The position numbers and the translations under genes were made by a program. Below are positions 28,467 to 37,790 of a stretch of DNA of 64,000 nucleotides, piece after piece; the stretch's first letter is position 1; every line of letters begins with the position of its first letter. The notes under the pieces are model-generated. The model did no database searches. It worked only from the letters and a program-made list of their open reading frames with translations, and was not told the DNA's origin. Origin of the DNA: Actinomycetales bacterium. Lineage in GTDB: Bacteria > Actinomycetota > Actinomycetes > Actinomycetales > Dermatophilaceae. The stretch lies in contig PDRO01000006.1 in the NCBI GenBank assembly GCA_002748155.1, forward strand, positions 1 through 64,000, given 5' to 3'.

Positions 28467-28580
28467 GACAGTGACAACGAGAACGACAAGAACCTCATCG
28501 TGGGTCTCGTAGACGATGCGGTAGTTGCCGGTGCGGAGTTGACGCGCCGCGGCAGGGGCAAACTTGATCCGGTATGTCAT
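28467..28580 (-). pseudogene. Internally deleted RelE-family toxin
   Basis: The frame begins MTYRIKFAPAAARQLR, the canonical start of a RelE/ParE-type toxin, and jumps directly to TGNYRIVYETHDEVLVVLVV, the canonical C-terminal part. About 45 central residues are missing, and the last catalytic/C-terminal residues (usually GHR…YR) are replaced by the tandem repeat. It cannot fold as a full RelE toxin. The frame runs on into holA. The antitoxin end overlaps its ATG by four bases, the usual TA arrangement. Confidence 0.8.
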
Positions 28581-28630
28581 CTCAGACCGAGATCGGCCTT
28601 GACCTGATCCCAGGGGTCGCTGGGGTGCTC
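28577..28630 (-). pseudogene. C-terminal remnant of the cognate antitoxin
   Basis: In the frame ending at the TGA overlapping the toxin ATG one reads EHPSDPWDQVKADLGLR, a typical C-terminal tail of RelB/Phd-type antitoxins (…W…VKA.LGL). Upstream the frame enters the helicase coding sequence, whose stop codon lies at 28629–28631, so the rest of the antitoxin was deleted up to the helicase end. Confidence 0.65.
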
Positions 28631-30923
28631 AGTCGAACCCCAACCGTGGCGTATCGAGGTGGAGATCCAGTTGGGCGAGCCGGGCCTGGATGACCTCGGC
28701 GGGCAGTTCGAAGTGGTCGACAAGGTCGTCGAGGTCGACGCCGGCCTCGGCGGCATCGGCCAGCTCGGCGTCCTGGGCCGAGGTCCAGGCATACCCACCG
28801 GTGACCGCGGTGCGGGCCGACGGCGCGCCTGGCGGTGGTCCAGCCACCGGGCGGGCATCGACTGTGGCATCAGCCCCACCCCCGGCCAAGCTCGCCGAGG
28901 CTGCCGAACCCCCTCCGGCCCGGGCCCCGGGCTCGGCAACCGGGAGCGGATCCGGGGCCGCGTGGTCGAGCCGGCCGAGCGCCGCGAGCACTGCGGACCG
29001 GTTCGTCGTCGGCCAGAAGGGCGGCAACGAGCGTTGGAGGAACCCTGCATACCGGGCCGAGATCATCCGTGAGTCGAGAAACGCCACCACGCCCCGGTCG
29101 TCGGAGCGGCGGATCAGCCGCCCCGCGCCCTGGGCCAGCCGCAGCGCCGCGTGGGTGGCTGAGACGGCCATGAAGCCGTTGCCACCCATCCGCGAGATCG
29201 CCTGGGTGCGGGCCGAGGACAACGGGTCGTCGGGCCGCGGGAACGGGATCCGGTCGATGACGACGAGTTGGCAGGCCGAGCCCGGCACGTCGACCCCTTG
29301 CCACAGGCTCAGTGTGCCGAACAGGCACGTCGTCGCATCTCGAGCGAATCGGCGCACGAGAGTAGCGATCTGGTCCTCCCCCTGGCAGAGGATCTCGATC
29401 GGTGTCCCGTCGGAGTCGAAACGCTCCCGCAGCAACTCGGTCGCCGACTGCGCCGCCCGCATCGACGAGAAGAGCCCGAGAGTGCGGCCACCGGCGGCCC
29501 GCACCAGTGCCTCCATCTCGTCGATCGCCGACATGGACGTGCCGTCCCGGCCCGGTGCCGGCAGATGCGCAGCGACATAGGCGATCGCCTGGCGCCGATA
29601 GTCGAAAGGGCTGCCCACATCGAGCCCGGACCACTCCGGTGCCCCTTCGCCACGCAACCCGATGGTGCCCGCAATGGCGTCGAAGCTGCCCCCGAGCTCC
29701 AGGGTCGCCGAGGTCAACACGAGCGTGCGACCAGCGAAGACCTTGTCCCGCACCAGCATCGCCACACTTATCGGCGCCACCCGCAGCACGGCACCACGCC
29801 GCTGCTCGTGAGTCAGCCACAGCACGTCGAGCTCGCGGCCCTCGAGGATCCGGTCGGCGTTCTCGAAGACCTCGTCGACGGCCGCCCGCGCCACCTGCAA
29901 ACCCGCGTCGGACTCCCTACCACCACCTGAACCGCCAGCACTTCCCGCCCGCCCGCCAGCGGTCTTGAGCTCGCTCTGCATGGCCCGCGCCACGTCCCGA
30001 ATCCGATTCAGCGCCAACGCTGCCGAGTCCGGCAACGTCGACACCCGGCCCTCCGGCATACCCTCGAGCACCTGATCGAGCAATGCCGCCGCGGCTTGCG
30101 CCTGCTCCCCCGACTCAGCGCGTTTGCCGGCCTTGCGGGCCGCCGAGGTGAGCATCCCGGAGGTCAGCTCGTCGGTGATCGTCGAGGTGACCCGATCGAC
30201 GAGTTCGTGCGCCTCGTCGACGATGAGCAGGTCGTGGTCGGGCAGCATCTGACGCCCCTCGAAGGAGTCGATCGCCATGAACGAGTGGTTCGTGACGATC
30301 ACGTCGGCCTCACCCGCTGCGGCCCGCGACAACTCGACGAAACACTCGGTGATCATCGGGCACTTGCCGGCCAGGCACTCGTGTGCCGACACCGACACCT
30401 GCCGCCACGCCCGCTCGCTCACACCGGGCACCAGCTCGTCGCGGTCGCCCGAGGTCGTCGTCTCGGCCCAGGCCCGCAACCGACCGATCTCCTTGCCCAA
30501 CCGCCCGGCTGCCTGGTCGACCTCACCGACCGCGAGCAAGCCGTCGTCGTCCGGATAGCCGCCCGCCAGCTTGTGCAAGCACAGGTAGTTGCGTCGCCCT
30601 TTGACCATGACGAAGGCCGGACGCCGCCCGAGCAGCGGTTCGACGGCATCGGCGAGCCGGGGCAGGTCACGGTCGACGATCTGGGCCTGCAGCGCGAGCG
30701 TGGCGGTCGCGACGACCGCCGGGCGACCGGTGTCGAAAGCGTGGTGCACCGCAGGCACGAGATACGCGAGTGATTTGCCGGTGCCGGTGCCGGCCTGCAC
30801 GAGCAGGTGGGTGCCCCGGCGGATCGACTCGTCGACCGCCTTGGTCATCTGCACCTGGCCGGGCCGCTCGACCCCGCCGATGCCGGCCACCGCGGCATGC
30901 AGCAGGTCATCGAGGGTGGCCAC
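28629..30923 (-). CDS. DinG/XPD-like ATP-dependent DNA helicase
   Basis: 764 residues from a GTG (VATLDDLLHAAV). A superfamily 2 helicase of the DinG type, with QAGTGTGKSLAYL (Walker A), LLIVDEAHELVD (DEAH box), and four Cys suited to a 4Fe-4S cluster (RRNYLCLHKL, and HECLAGKCPMITEC). The C-terminal helicase domain has LFGTLSLWQGVDVPG and QGAGRLIRR. The family unwinds DNA or R-loops during repair. The frame is open a further 66 codons upstream but lacks family similarity there. There is no ribosome site; TACAGT ends six bases before the GTG. Confidence 0.9.
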   Translation of the reverse strand: MATLDDLLHAAVAGIGGVERPGQVQMTKAVDESIRRGTHLLVQAGTGTGKSLAYLVPAVHHAFDTGRPAVVATATLALQAQIVDRDLPRLADAVEPLLGRRPAFVMVKGRRNYLCLHKLAGGYPDDDGLLAVGEVDQAAGRLGKEIGRLRAWAETTTSGDRDELVPGVSERAWRQVSVSAHECLAGKCPMITECFVELSRAAAGEADVIVTNHSFMAIDSFEGRQMLPDHDLLIVDEAHELVDRVTSTITDELTSGMLTSAARKAGKRAESGEQAQAAAALLDQVLEGMPEGRVSTLPDSAALALNRIRDVARAMQSELKTAGGRAGSAGGSGGGRESDAGLQVARAAVDEVFENADRILEGRELDVLWLTHEQRRGAVLRVAPISVAMLVRDKVFAGRTLVLTSATLELGGSFDAIAGTIGLRGEGAPEWSGLDVGSPFDYRRQAIAYVAAHLPAPGRDGTSMSAIDEMEALVRAAGGRTLGLFSSMRAAQSATELLRERFDSDGTPIEILCQGEDQIATLVRRFARDATTCLFGTLSLWQGVDVPGSACQLVVIDRIPFPRPDDPLSSARTQAISRMGGNGFMAVSATHAALRLAQGAGRLIRRSDDRGVVAFLDSRMISARYAGFLQRSLPPFWPTTNRSAVLAALGRLDHAAPDPLPVAEPGARAGGGSAASASLAGGGADATVDARPVAGPPPGAPSARTAVTGGYAWTSAQDAELADAAEAGVDLDDLVDHFELPAEVIQARLAQLDLHLDTPRLGFD

Positions 30924-31141
30924 CGCGCCACTGTATGCCGCGGCCCGCGACTCACCGGCGGGGGCGCATGGGGGGCGTCTGGTGTTAGCGCGAGCGCCTA
31001 GGCTGCTGATATGCGCCTCTCCTGCACGGCCGCCACCGTCGGTGCGGGTTCGTCGCTGCATCGAATTGCCGTGGTGTCGGCCGGGCCCAACCCCCTCATG
31101 GCCGCCGAGCCGCCGGCCCACTGGGCGACGTGGGTGTCGTC

Positions 31142-32521
31142 ATGACGATCGTTCTCGGCGTGCTCGTCGTGCTGCTGTTGACCGTGGCCACCGGCTACTT
31201 CGTCGCGCAGGAGTTCGCCTACGTCGCCGTCGACCGGACCCAGCTGCGCCAGCTCGCCGACGCCGGCGACGTCAAGGCCGAGCGGGCCTACCGGGTCACC
31301 GAGCGGCTCTCCTTCATGCTCTCCGGGGCTCAGCTCGGGATCACGGTGACCGGCCTGCTCGTCGGGTATGCCGCCGAGCCGCTGATCGGCCGGGGGCTCA
31401 CCGAGGTGCTCGGGGGGCTGAGTGTGCCGTATGCCGTGCGTCTGGCCGTGTCGATCGGGCTCGTCATGCTCTTCTCGACCGCAGTGCAGATGGTCCTCGG
31501 CGAACTGGCACCGAAGAACCTGGCCCTGGCCCGCAGCGTGCCGCTGGCCCGGCGGCTAGCCCGCTCGACGCTTGTCTATCTGGCCGTGGCGGGGCCGGTG
31601 ATCCGGCTGTTCGACTCCGCCTCGACCCGGTTGTTGCGGACCATCGGCATCGAACCGGTCGAGGAGCTCTCCCACGCCGCAACCGCGGAGGACCTTGAGC
31701 GGATCATCGAAGCATCCGCCGATGCCGGCTCGCTTGACCCGAAGCTGTCCGAGCTGCTCGACCGCGGCTTGGCGTTCCGGTCGCTCACGGCAGCCCAGGT
31801 GATGACGCCCTGGGTGGATGTCGAGTCGGTGGCCGCCGACGACCGGACCGGGGCGTTGGTCGAGCTGATGGACCGCTCGCGGCACAGCCGATTCCCGGTG
31901 ATCGACGACGACGAACGGATCGTCGGAGTGGTCGGCTTCACCGACCTGCTCGGCATCCCGGTGCCGCGGCGGCTCGACACGCCGATCCTGAGCATCATCC
32001 ATGTGCCGCTCGTCGTACCCGAGAGCGCCACGCTGCCTGCCGTGCTCAGCCAACTGCGCGAGCGGCATACCCAAATCGCCGTCGTCATCGACGAGCACGG
32101 TGGTGCCGCAGGGGTGCTGACCTTCGAAGATCTCGCCGAGGAGCTGGTCGGGCAGATCTACGACGAGGACGACCTCGACCTCGAGCGCGATGCCGTCGAG
32201 CACGAAGACGGGTCGTGGAGTGTGCCGGGCAGGTTCCGGATCGACCAGCTCGAGGGTCTGCTCGATGTCACCCTGCCCGAGGATCACTCCTATGACACCG
32301 TGTCGGGTCTCGTGCTAGCCGTGCTGGAGCGCACTGCCCGCCCCGGCGATGAGGTGCACGTGGCCATCCAAGGGGACCCGATCGACAACACCACCGACCG
32401 ACACCTCGTAGCCCGGGTCGAGCGGGTCACCCGCCGGGTGCCGGACGAGATCCGGGTGCATCTGGAGCAGCCGGCCCACAGGGACGGCGACGAGGAAGAC
32501 ACAGCGGAGGACCAGCTATGA
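31142..32521 (+). CDS. CNNM-family membrane protein with CBS pair (first of two)
   Basis: 459 residues. Four membrane segments in the CNNM domain (TIVLGVLVVLLLTVATGYFV at the start; GELAPKN is the conserved CNNM motif near 120). A CBS pair follows (VMTPWVDVESV…, then VVIDEHGGAAGVLTFEDLAEELVG), and a CorC_HlyC C-terminal domain (WSVPGRFRIDQLEGLLDV). The family is implicated in divalent cation export. The stop overlaps the next CNNM gene by four bases; the two are probably obligate operon partners and may form a heterodimer. A GTG at 31130 is an alternative start. Confidence 0.9.
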   Translation: MTIVLGVLVVLLLTVATGYFVAQEFAYVAVDRTQLRQLADAGDVKAERAYRVTERLSFMLSGAQLGITVTGLLVGYAAEPLIGRGLTEVLGGLSVPYAVRLAVSIGLVMLFSTAVQMVLGELAPKNLALARSVPLARRLARSTLVYLAVAGPVIRLFDSASTRLLRTIGIEPVEELSHAATAEDLERIIEASADAGSLDPKLSELLDRGLAFRSLTAAQVMTPWVDVESVAADDRTGALVELMDRSRHSRFPVIDDDERIVGVVGFTDLLGIPVPRRLDTPILSIIHVPLVVPESATLPAVLSQLRERHTQIAVVIDEHGGAAGVLTFEDLAEELVGQIYDEDDLDLERDAVEHEDGSWSVPGRFRIDQLEGLLDVTLPEDHSYDTVSGLVLAVLERTARPGDEVHVAIQGDPIDNTTDRHLVARVERVTRRVPDEIRVHLEQPAHRDGDEEDTAEDQL

Positions 32522-33558
32522 GCCTGGTGACCGCTCTGATCGTCTCGCTCGTGCTGTTGGCCCTGAACGGGTTCTTCGTAGCGGGCGAGTTCGCGGTCGT
32601 CGCGGCTCGCCGGCATCGCCTCGAAGAGCGGGCACTCGACGGTGGGGTGGCCTCGCGCACCGCGGTGCTCAACGCTCGTGAGCTCTCGCTCATGCTCGCC
32701 GGGTCCCAATTGGGCATCACCGTGTGCACTCTCGGGTTGGGTGCCCTGGCCAAACCCGCGGTCGCCGACGTGTTGGAGACGCTGCTCGGCCGGGTCGGAG
32801 TGGCCGAGCCGGTGGCCGGCATCATCGGGGTGCTGCTGGCCGTGTTCATCGTCGTCTTCTTGCACATGGTGGTCGGCGAGATGGCGCCCAAGTCGTGGGC
32901 CATCTCCGACGCCGAGCGCTCGGCGGTGCTGCTGGCCTGGCCGTTCCGGGCCTTCGTGACCGTGATGCGCCCCCTGCTCAGCGTGCTCAACGGGTTGGCC
33001 AACCTGTGCTTGCGGCTGGTCAAGGTCGAGCCACAGGACGAACTGGCCCAGGTCCACGACCCGCACGGGCTGCGGATGCTGCTGGAGACGTCACACGAGA
33101 GCGGGCTGCTGCCCGAGCAGGAGCACCAGCGGTTGACCGGGTCGTTGTCGTTGTCGGAGACCCCCGTCTACGCCGCGACCCTGCCGTTGGCCGACGCGGT
33201 GAGCGTCGCGGCGACTGACTCGTTGGCCACTGCCGAGCGCATCAGCCTGGCGTCGGGGCGGTCCCGGCTCATCGTGCTGACCGACGGCCGACCGAGTGGC
33301 CTGGTGCACATGCGCGATGTGATCGCCGCCCGGATCGCCGGCACCGCCTCGTGTGTCGATGACCTCGACTACACGTCGGTGCAGCTCGACGAGCACTTGT
33401 CGGCCCTCGATGCGATCTCGGCCCTGCGTGCCGCCCGCGCCCAGCTGGCGTTCGTCACCCGCAACGACGAGATCGTCGGGATCGCCAGTATGGAGGATCT
33501 GCTCGAGCTCTTGCTCGGGCAGTTCGAGGACGAGACCGACACGGCCGGCAACCGCTGA
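32518..33558 (+). CDS. CNNM-family membrane protein (second of two, short form)
   Basis: 346 residues. The CNNM domain has membrane segments at about 3–22, 60–75, 92–118 and 130–150; the GEMAPKSWAIS motif is at about 120. The CBS-pair region is shorter (RSRLIVLTDGRPSGLVHMRD, FVTRNDEIVGIASMEDLLEL) and the CorC_HlyC domain present in the upstream partner is absent. Start overlaps the upstream stop (ATGA). Convergent with hflX 18 bp away. Confidence 0.88.
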   Translation: MSLVTALIVSLVLLALNGFFVAGEFAVVAARRHRLEERALDGGVASRTAVLNARELSLMLAGSQLGITVCTLGLGALAKPAVADVLETLLGRVGVAEPVAGIIGVLLAVFIVVFLHMVVGEMAPKSWAISDAERSAVLLAWPFRAFVTVMRPLLSVLNGLANLCLRLVKVEPQDELAQVHDPHGLRMLLETSHESGLLPEQEHQRLTGSLSLSETPVYAATLPLADAVSVAATDSLATAERISLASGRSRLIVLTDGRPSGLVHMRDVIAARIAGTASCVDDLDYTSVQLDEHLSALDAISALRAARAQLAFVTRNDEIVGIASMEDLLELLLGQFEDETDTAGNR

Positions 33559-33576
33559 CCCGGTCGCGCGACAAGC

Positions 33577-35052
33577 TCAGATCCGGTATGCCGCCAGCCC
33601 GCCGAGGGCGTGCGCGTGCACTTTGGCTACGACGCGGGTGCCGCGCTCGGTGTGCTCCGTGTGCAGCACCTCAGCCTGCTCGTGCAGTTGGCTCATCAAG
33701 TCGCCCCGGTCGTAGGGCAACAACAACTCGACCAGCACGTCCGGGCGCGGCAGATCGTCGGCGATGAGCTGACGCAGCTCGTCGAATCCGGCTCCGGTGC
33801 GGGCCGACACGACGACGGTGTGCCGGTGGGTGCGGGTGATCCGGTCGACCACCTCGGGGTCGGCGATGTCGGCCTTGTTGACGACGATGAGTTCTTTGAG
33901 ATCCGCGGCCCCGTCGACCTCGGCGAGCACCTCGTGGACGGCGGCGATCTGGCCCTCCGGATCCGGGTGGGATGCGTCGACGACGTGCAACAGCTGGTCG
34001 GCGTCGCCGACCTCTTCGAGCGTCGAGCGGAATGCCTCGATGAGCTGGTGCGGCAGATCGCGGACGAAACCGACGGTGTCGACAAGGGTGTATTCGCGCC
34101 CGCCAGGGGCTTCGGCGCGGCGCACCGTCGGGTCGAGGGTGGCGAACAGCTGGTTCTCGACGAGCACCCCGGCACCCGTGAGCCGGTTGAGGATCGAGGA
34201 CTTGCCGGCGTTCGTGTAGCCGGCGATGGCGACGCTCGGCACGTGGTTGGCGCGGCGGGAGGACCGTTTGGTGCGGCGGCCGGTGCGCATGGCAGCGATG
34301 TCGCGCTTGAGCTTGGCGATCCGGTGGTTGATTCGTCGCCGGTCCAGCTCGATCTTGGTTTCCCCGGGGCCACGTGAGCCGATGCCCTCGCCGCCGGCGA
34401 CCCGGCCACCGGCCTGCCGGCTCATCGAGTCACCCCAGCCGCGGAGCCGAGGCAGCAGGTATTGGAGCTGGGCCAGCTCGACCTGGGCTTTGCCCTCCCG
34501 GCTCTTGGCGTGCTGGGCGAAGATGTCGAGGATCAGCGCGGTGCGGTCGATGACCTTGACCTGGACGACGTCCTCAAGGGCCCGGCGCTGACCAGGGGTC
34601 AGTTCACCGTCGCAGATCACCGTGTCGGCACCTTCGGCGCTGACGATGTCACGCAGCAACTCGGCCTTACCCTTGCCGAGGAAGGTCGCCGTGTCGGGTC
34701 GTTGCCGCCGCTGGATGACCCCGTCCAGCACTGTGGAGCCGGCCGTCTCGGCCAGCGCGGCCAGCTCCCGGATCGAGTTCTCCGCGTCTTCGGCACTGCC
34801 TTCGGTCCACACCCCGGCCAGCACGACCCGCTCCAGGCGCAGCTGCCGGTATTCGACCTCGGTGATGTCGTGCAACTCGGTCGACAGCCCGGAGACCCGG
34901 CGCAGCGCCGCCCGCTCTTCGCGGTCGAATTGATCTCCGTCATAGCCGAACTCGTCGCCGGCATCGCCTGCGGGGGTCACGAGGTCGGTGTCGGTGATGG
35001 AGGCGGCCCGGGTGGTGAGCAGCTGGGCACGTTCGGATCGAGCGGTCGTCAT
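33577..35052 (-). CDS. hflX: Ribosome-associated GTPase HflX
   Basis: 491 residues. The N-terminal HflX domain (VLAGVWTEGSAEDAENSIRE … DTATFLGKGKAELLRD and CDGELTPGQRRALED) and a glycine-rich linker (GGRVAGGEGIGSRGPGETK) precede the G domain with GYTNAGKSSILN, DTVGFVRDLPH and VVNKAD. HflX splits stalled 70S/100S ribosomes under stress. The start ATG (MTTARSER) was chosen because the longer open frame runs into the divergent gene. Its start lies 114 bp from the divergent RsmC-like gene. Confidence 0.95.
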   Translation of the reverse strand: MTTARSERAQLLTTRAASITDTDLVTPAGDAGDEFGYDGDQFDREERAALRRVSGLSTELHDITEVEYRQLRLERVVLAGVWTEGSAEDAENSIRELAALAETAGSTVLDGVIQRRQRPDTATFLGKGKAELLRDIVSAEGADTVICDGELTPGQRRALEDVVQVKVIDRTALILDIFAQHAKSREGKAQVELAQLQYLLPRLRGWGDSMSRQAGGRVAGGEGIGSRGPGETKIELDRRRINHRIAKLKRDIAAMRTGRRTKRSSRRANHVPSVAIAGYTNAGKSSILNRLTGAGVLVENQLFATLDPTVRRAEAPGGREYTLVDTVGFVRDLPHQLIEAFRSTLEEVGDADQLLHVVDASHPDPEGQIAAVHEVLAEVDGAADLKELIVVNKADIADPEVVDRITRTHRHTVVVSARTGAGFDELRQLIADDLPRPDVLVELLLPYDRGDLMSQLHEQAEVLHTEHTERGTRVVAKVHAHALGGLAAYRI

Positions 35053-35166
35053 GGTGACACCAGAGTGCCATGCCGACGGCCGAATTGCGGAGCGCTTTTC
35101 CGGCCTTCGACTCGACTCGACACCGGACGAGCCATGGTCGAGCCCTGATCCGCCTACGCTCGGAGC

Positions 35167-35817
35167 GTGCCGAGCAACGACCACTATTTCAGCGCCACCC
35201 CGGCCGGGACGGGTCAGCGCCGATCCGTCGACATCGAGCTGGCCGGGCGACAGGTGCGGGTCGTCACTGCCGGTGGGGTGTTCTCCCCCGAGCGGCTCGA
35301 TCCGGGCACGGCGGTGCTTCTGCGTGCGACGCCGCCACCACCAGAGGCGGGCCCCCTGCTCGATCTCGGCTGTGGCTGGGGGCCGATCGCGCTGACCATG
35401 GGGCTGCTCTCGCCACAAGCCGACGTGTATGCCGTCGACATCAACGAGCGCGCCCTCGACCTGACCCGCACCAACGCGGCTTCGCTCGGACTCGACCGGG
35501 TGCACGCGTGCCTGCCCACTCAGGTGCCTGAGGAGCTGCGTTTCGATGTCATCTGGTCCAATCCCCCGATCCGAGTGGGCAAAGAGGCGTTGCACGATCT
35601 GCTCGCCACCTGGCTGCCGCGGCTGGCACCCGGCGGCACGGCATACCTCGTGGTGAACAAGAACCTCGGAGCTGATTCGCTGCACCGGTGGCTGGTGGTC
35701 GAGCTCGGCTGTCGCTGTGCGCGATTGGCCAGCTCCCGGGGTTTCCGAGTGCTCGCGGTCGAGACCGCCGAAAGCACCGAAAGCACCGAAAGCATGGAGA
35801 ACCCAGCGACCGAGTGA
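35167..35817 (+). CDS. RsmC-like class I SAM methyltransferase
   Basis: 216 residues from a GTG. It has GVFSPERLDPGTAVLL (the RsmC/RlmG lead-in), LLDLGCGWGPIALTM (SAM motif I), YAVDINERALDLTRTNA (motif II) and VIWSNPPIRVGK (NPP[IF] catalytic motif for guanine-N2). It is probably an rRNA guanine-N2 methyltransferase, being the C-terminal catalytic half without RsmC's N-terminal pseudo-domain, as in other actinobacteria. The C terminus carries a nine-base tandem repeat coding TES-TES-TES. Divergent from hflX. Confidence 0.85.
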   Translation: MPSNDHYFSATPAGTGQRRSVDIELAGRQVRVVTAGGVFSPERLDPGTAVLLRATPPPPEAGPLLDLGCGWGPIALTMGLLSPQADVYAVDINERALDLTRTNAASLGLDRVHACLPTQVPEELRFDVIWSNPPIRVGKEALHDLLATWLPRLAPGGTAYLVVNKNLGADSLHRWLVVELGCRCARLASSRGFRVLAVETAESTESTESMENPATE

Positions 35818-35875
35818 CCGGCCGTCACGAAAGCTGCTGGAAGCACGCCTGCTTCACCGCTGAATCAGAACGCAA

Positions 35876-36796
35876 TCACAACCCGGTGGTGCCGTCGGCC
35901 ACGAGCTCGGCCGGGCCTGCCAACTGGGCCTGATCACCGTCGAAGGTCACGGTCAGCCGGCCGCCGGGCACGTCGACGGTCCACGTCGCGTTCGTGCTCG
36001 TCGGGCCCTGCCGCCACCGGGTGGCCGCTGCGGCCGCGACCGCCCCGGTCCCGCACGACCGGGTCTCACCGACGCCGCGTTCGACAACCCGCATCGCGAT
36101 ATGGCTGGGCCCGACCACTTGGACGTATTCGACGTTGGTGCCTTCCGGCGGTTCGGGTGTGACCTGTGGTGTTGTGCTGAGGTCGAGCCCGGCCAGCACG
36201 AGATCGGGCGTCAGCGTGACCACCGTGTGCGGGTTACCGACGTCGACCCGCAGTCCGGGCAGCTCCAGGCCATCGGCGATCGTGACCATCGTGGTGCCGC
36301 TCGGGCCAACGGCGTTGTCGGTGGTGTCCACCCGGGCCCGGCCCAGGCTCACGGCATACCCCTCGGGAGTGACCTGCACCGTCTTGATGCCGGCCCGGGT
36401 CGCGATCGCGAAGGTCGCCTCACCTTCCAGTCCCTCACGAACCAGGTATGCCGCGAAGACCCGCGTGCCGTTGCCGCAGAGCTCGGCCGCCGATCCGTCG
36501 GCGTTGTGGTAGTCCATGAACCACGCTGCGCGCGGAGCCATGACGCGGATCTCTGGCTCGTCGGCCAGCCTGGTCGGGACGATCCGGATGAGGCCGTCGC
36601 CGCCGATCCCGGCCCGCCTGTCGCACAGGCGCTGCACCCGGTCCGGGGTCAACGTCACCTGGCCGTGGATGTCGGGGACGAGCACGAAGTCGTTCTCGGT
36701 GCCGTGGCCCTTGACGAAACCCAAGCCGGTCGGCGCACCCGGGTCGTCGGGTGCCTCGGGTGCATGGCGGCCCACATCAGCGGTCATGTCGCCCAT
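35876..36796 (-). CDS. dapF: Diaminopimelate epimerase
   Basis: 306 residues, from the first ATG or the one nine bases later. It converts LL- to meso-diaminopimelate for lysine and peptidoglycan. The two catalytic cysteines are in NADGSAAELCGNGTR and GETRSCGTGAVAA, with the FVKGHGTENDFV lead-in. An acidic leader of about 20 residues precedes the fold. The start region overlaps the miaA stop by 10–20 bases, so it is co-transcribed with miaA. Confidence 0.95.
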   Translation of the reverse strand: MGDMTADVGRHAPEAPDDPGAPTGLGFVKGHGTENDFVLVPDIHGQVTLTPDRVQRLCDRRAGIGGDGLIRIVPTRLADEPEIRVMAPRAAWFMDYHNADGSAAELCGNGTRVFAAYLVREGLEGEATFAIATRAGIKTVQVTPEGYAVSLGRARVDTTDNAVGPSGTTMVTIADGLELPGLRVDVGNPHTVVTLTPDLVLAGLDLSTTPQVTPEPPEGTNVEYVQVVGPSHIAMRVVERGVGETRSCGTGAVAAAAATRWRQGPTSTNATWTVDVPGGRLTVTFDGDQAQLAGPAELVADGTTGL

Positions 36797-37790
36797 TGTG
36801 GGTCATCCGCGACCGCACGAGACGACGTGCCTGCTCACGCAGGTCGGGGGCATCGGCGGGCAGCCAGTGGATGCGTGGATCGGGGCGGAACCACGACTCC
36901 TGGCGCCGGGCGAAGCGGCGAGTTGCCTGAGCAGTCGCGACGATCGCCTCGGTCTCGGTCAGCTCGCCACGAATCTGGGCGATGGCCTGGGCGTAGCCGA
37001 GAGCGGTGCGTGCTGTGCGTCCGCGCTGTAGTCCGAGGTCGAGCAGCCGCTCGACCTCGGCGACGAGACCCTTGCGCCACATCTGCTGGGTGCGGGTGTC
37101 GATGCGCGCGTCGAGGTCGGGCCGGGGCAGGGTCAAGCCGAGCGTCACTGTCGGGCAGCGGTATTCGCGTTCGGGCAGACTGGCCGAGAAGGGACGGCCG
37201 GTGAGCTCGATGACCTCCAGGGCGCGGATGATGCGGCGCACGTTGTTGGGCTCAATCCGAGATGCGGCTTCCGGATCCCGGTCGGTCAGCCGAGCCCGGA
37301 GGCTCTCGAGGCCACCGGGCTCGCCGGCCTCGGCGTCGAGGCGGCGCCGGACAGCCGGGTCGGTGGGTGGGATCTCGAGCCGGTCGAGAGCGGCCCGTAC
37401 GTAGAGCCCAGAGCCGCCGACGAGGATCGGGGTGCGACCGCGGGCCGCGACCGCGTCGAGGTCGGCGCGGGCTGCGTGTTGGTATGCCGCGACGCTGGCT
37501 TCATCGGTCACGTCGAGGACGTCGAGCTGATGATGGGGGATGCCGCGGCGTTCTGCCGAAGGCAGTTTCGCGGTGCCGATGTCCATGCCCCGATAGAGCT
37601 GCATGGCGTCGGCGTTGACGATCTCACCGCCGAGTTCGAGCGCCAGGTGCACCCCCAGGTCGGACTTGCCGGTGGCGGTCGGGCCGACCACGGCGACGAT
37701 CGGGGTGCTGTCGACCAGGTCCGGCGTTGCGGTCGTGTTGCGCGGTTGGTCTGGTGCGGTGGCGCTGACCGGAGCGTCCGGTGCGGTCAT
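36777..37790 (-). CDS. miaA: tRNA dimethylallyltransferase
   Basis: 337 residues from the ATG at 37790, which overlaps the def stop. MiaA adds dimethylallyl to A37 of tRNAs reading UNN codons, the substrate for MiaB encoded upstream. The P-loop GPTATGKSDL, NADAMQLYRGMDIGTAK and the HQLDVLDV motif are intact. C-terminal ARRQESWFRPDPRIHWL is typical. The longer frame to 38012 overlaps def and is rejected. Confidence 0.95.
   Translation of the reverse strand: MTAPDAPVSATAPDQPRNTTATPDLVDSTPIVAVVGPTATGKSDLGVHLALELGGEIVNADAMQLYRGMDIGTAKLPSAERRGIPHHQLDVLDVTDEASVAAYQHAARADLDAVAARGRTPILVGGSGLYVRAALDRLEIPPTDPAVRRRLDAEAGEPGGLESLRARLTDRDPEAASRIEPNNVRRIIRALEVIELTGRPFSASLPEREYRCPTVTLGLTLPRPDLDARIDTRTQQMWRKGLVAEVERLLDLGLQRGRTARTALGYAQAIAQIRGELTETEAIVATAQATRRFARRQESWFRPDPRIHWLPADAPDLREQARRLVRSRMTHNGRHDR

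Noticed and set aside
28467..28580. Active RelE toxin
   Set aside because: About 45 central residues and the C-terminal catalytic end are missing; the antitoxin is also truncated.
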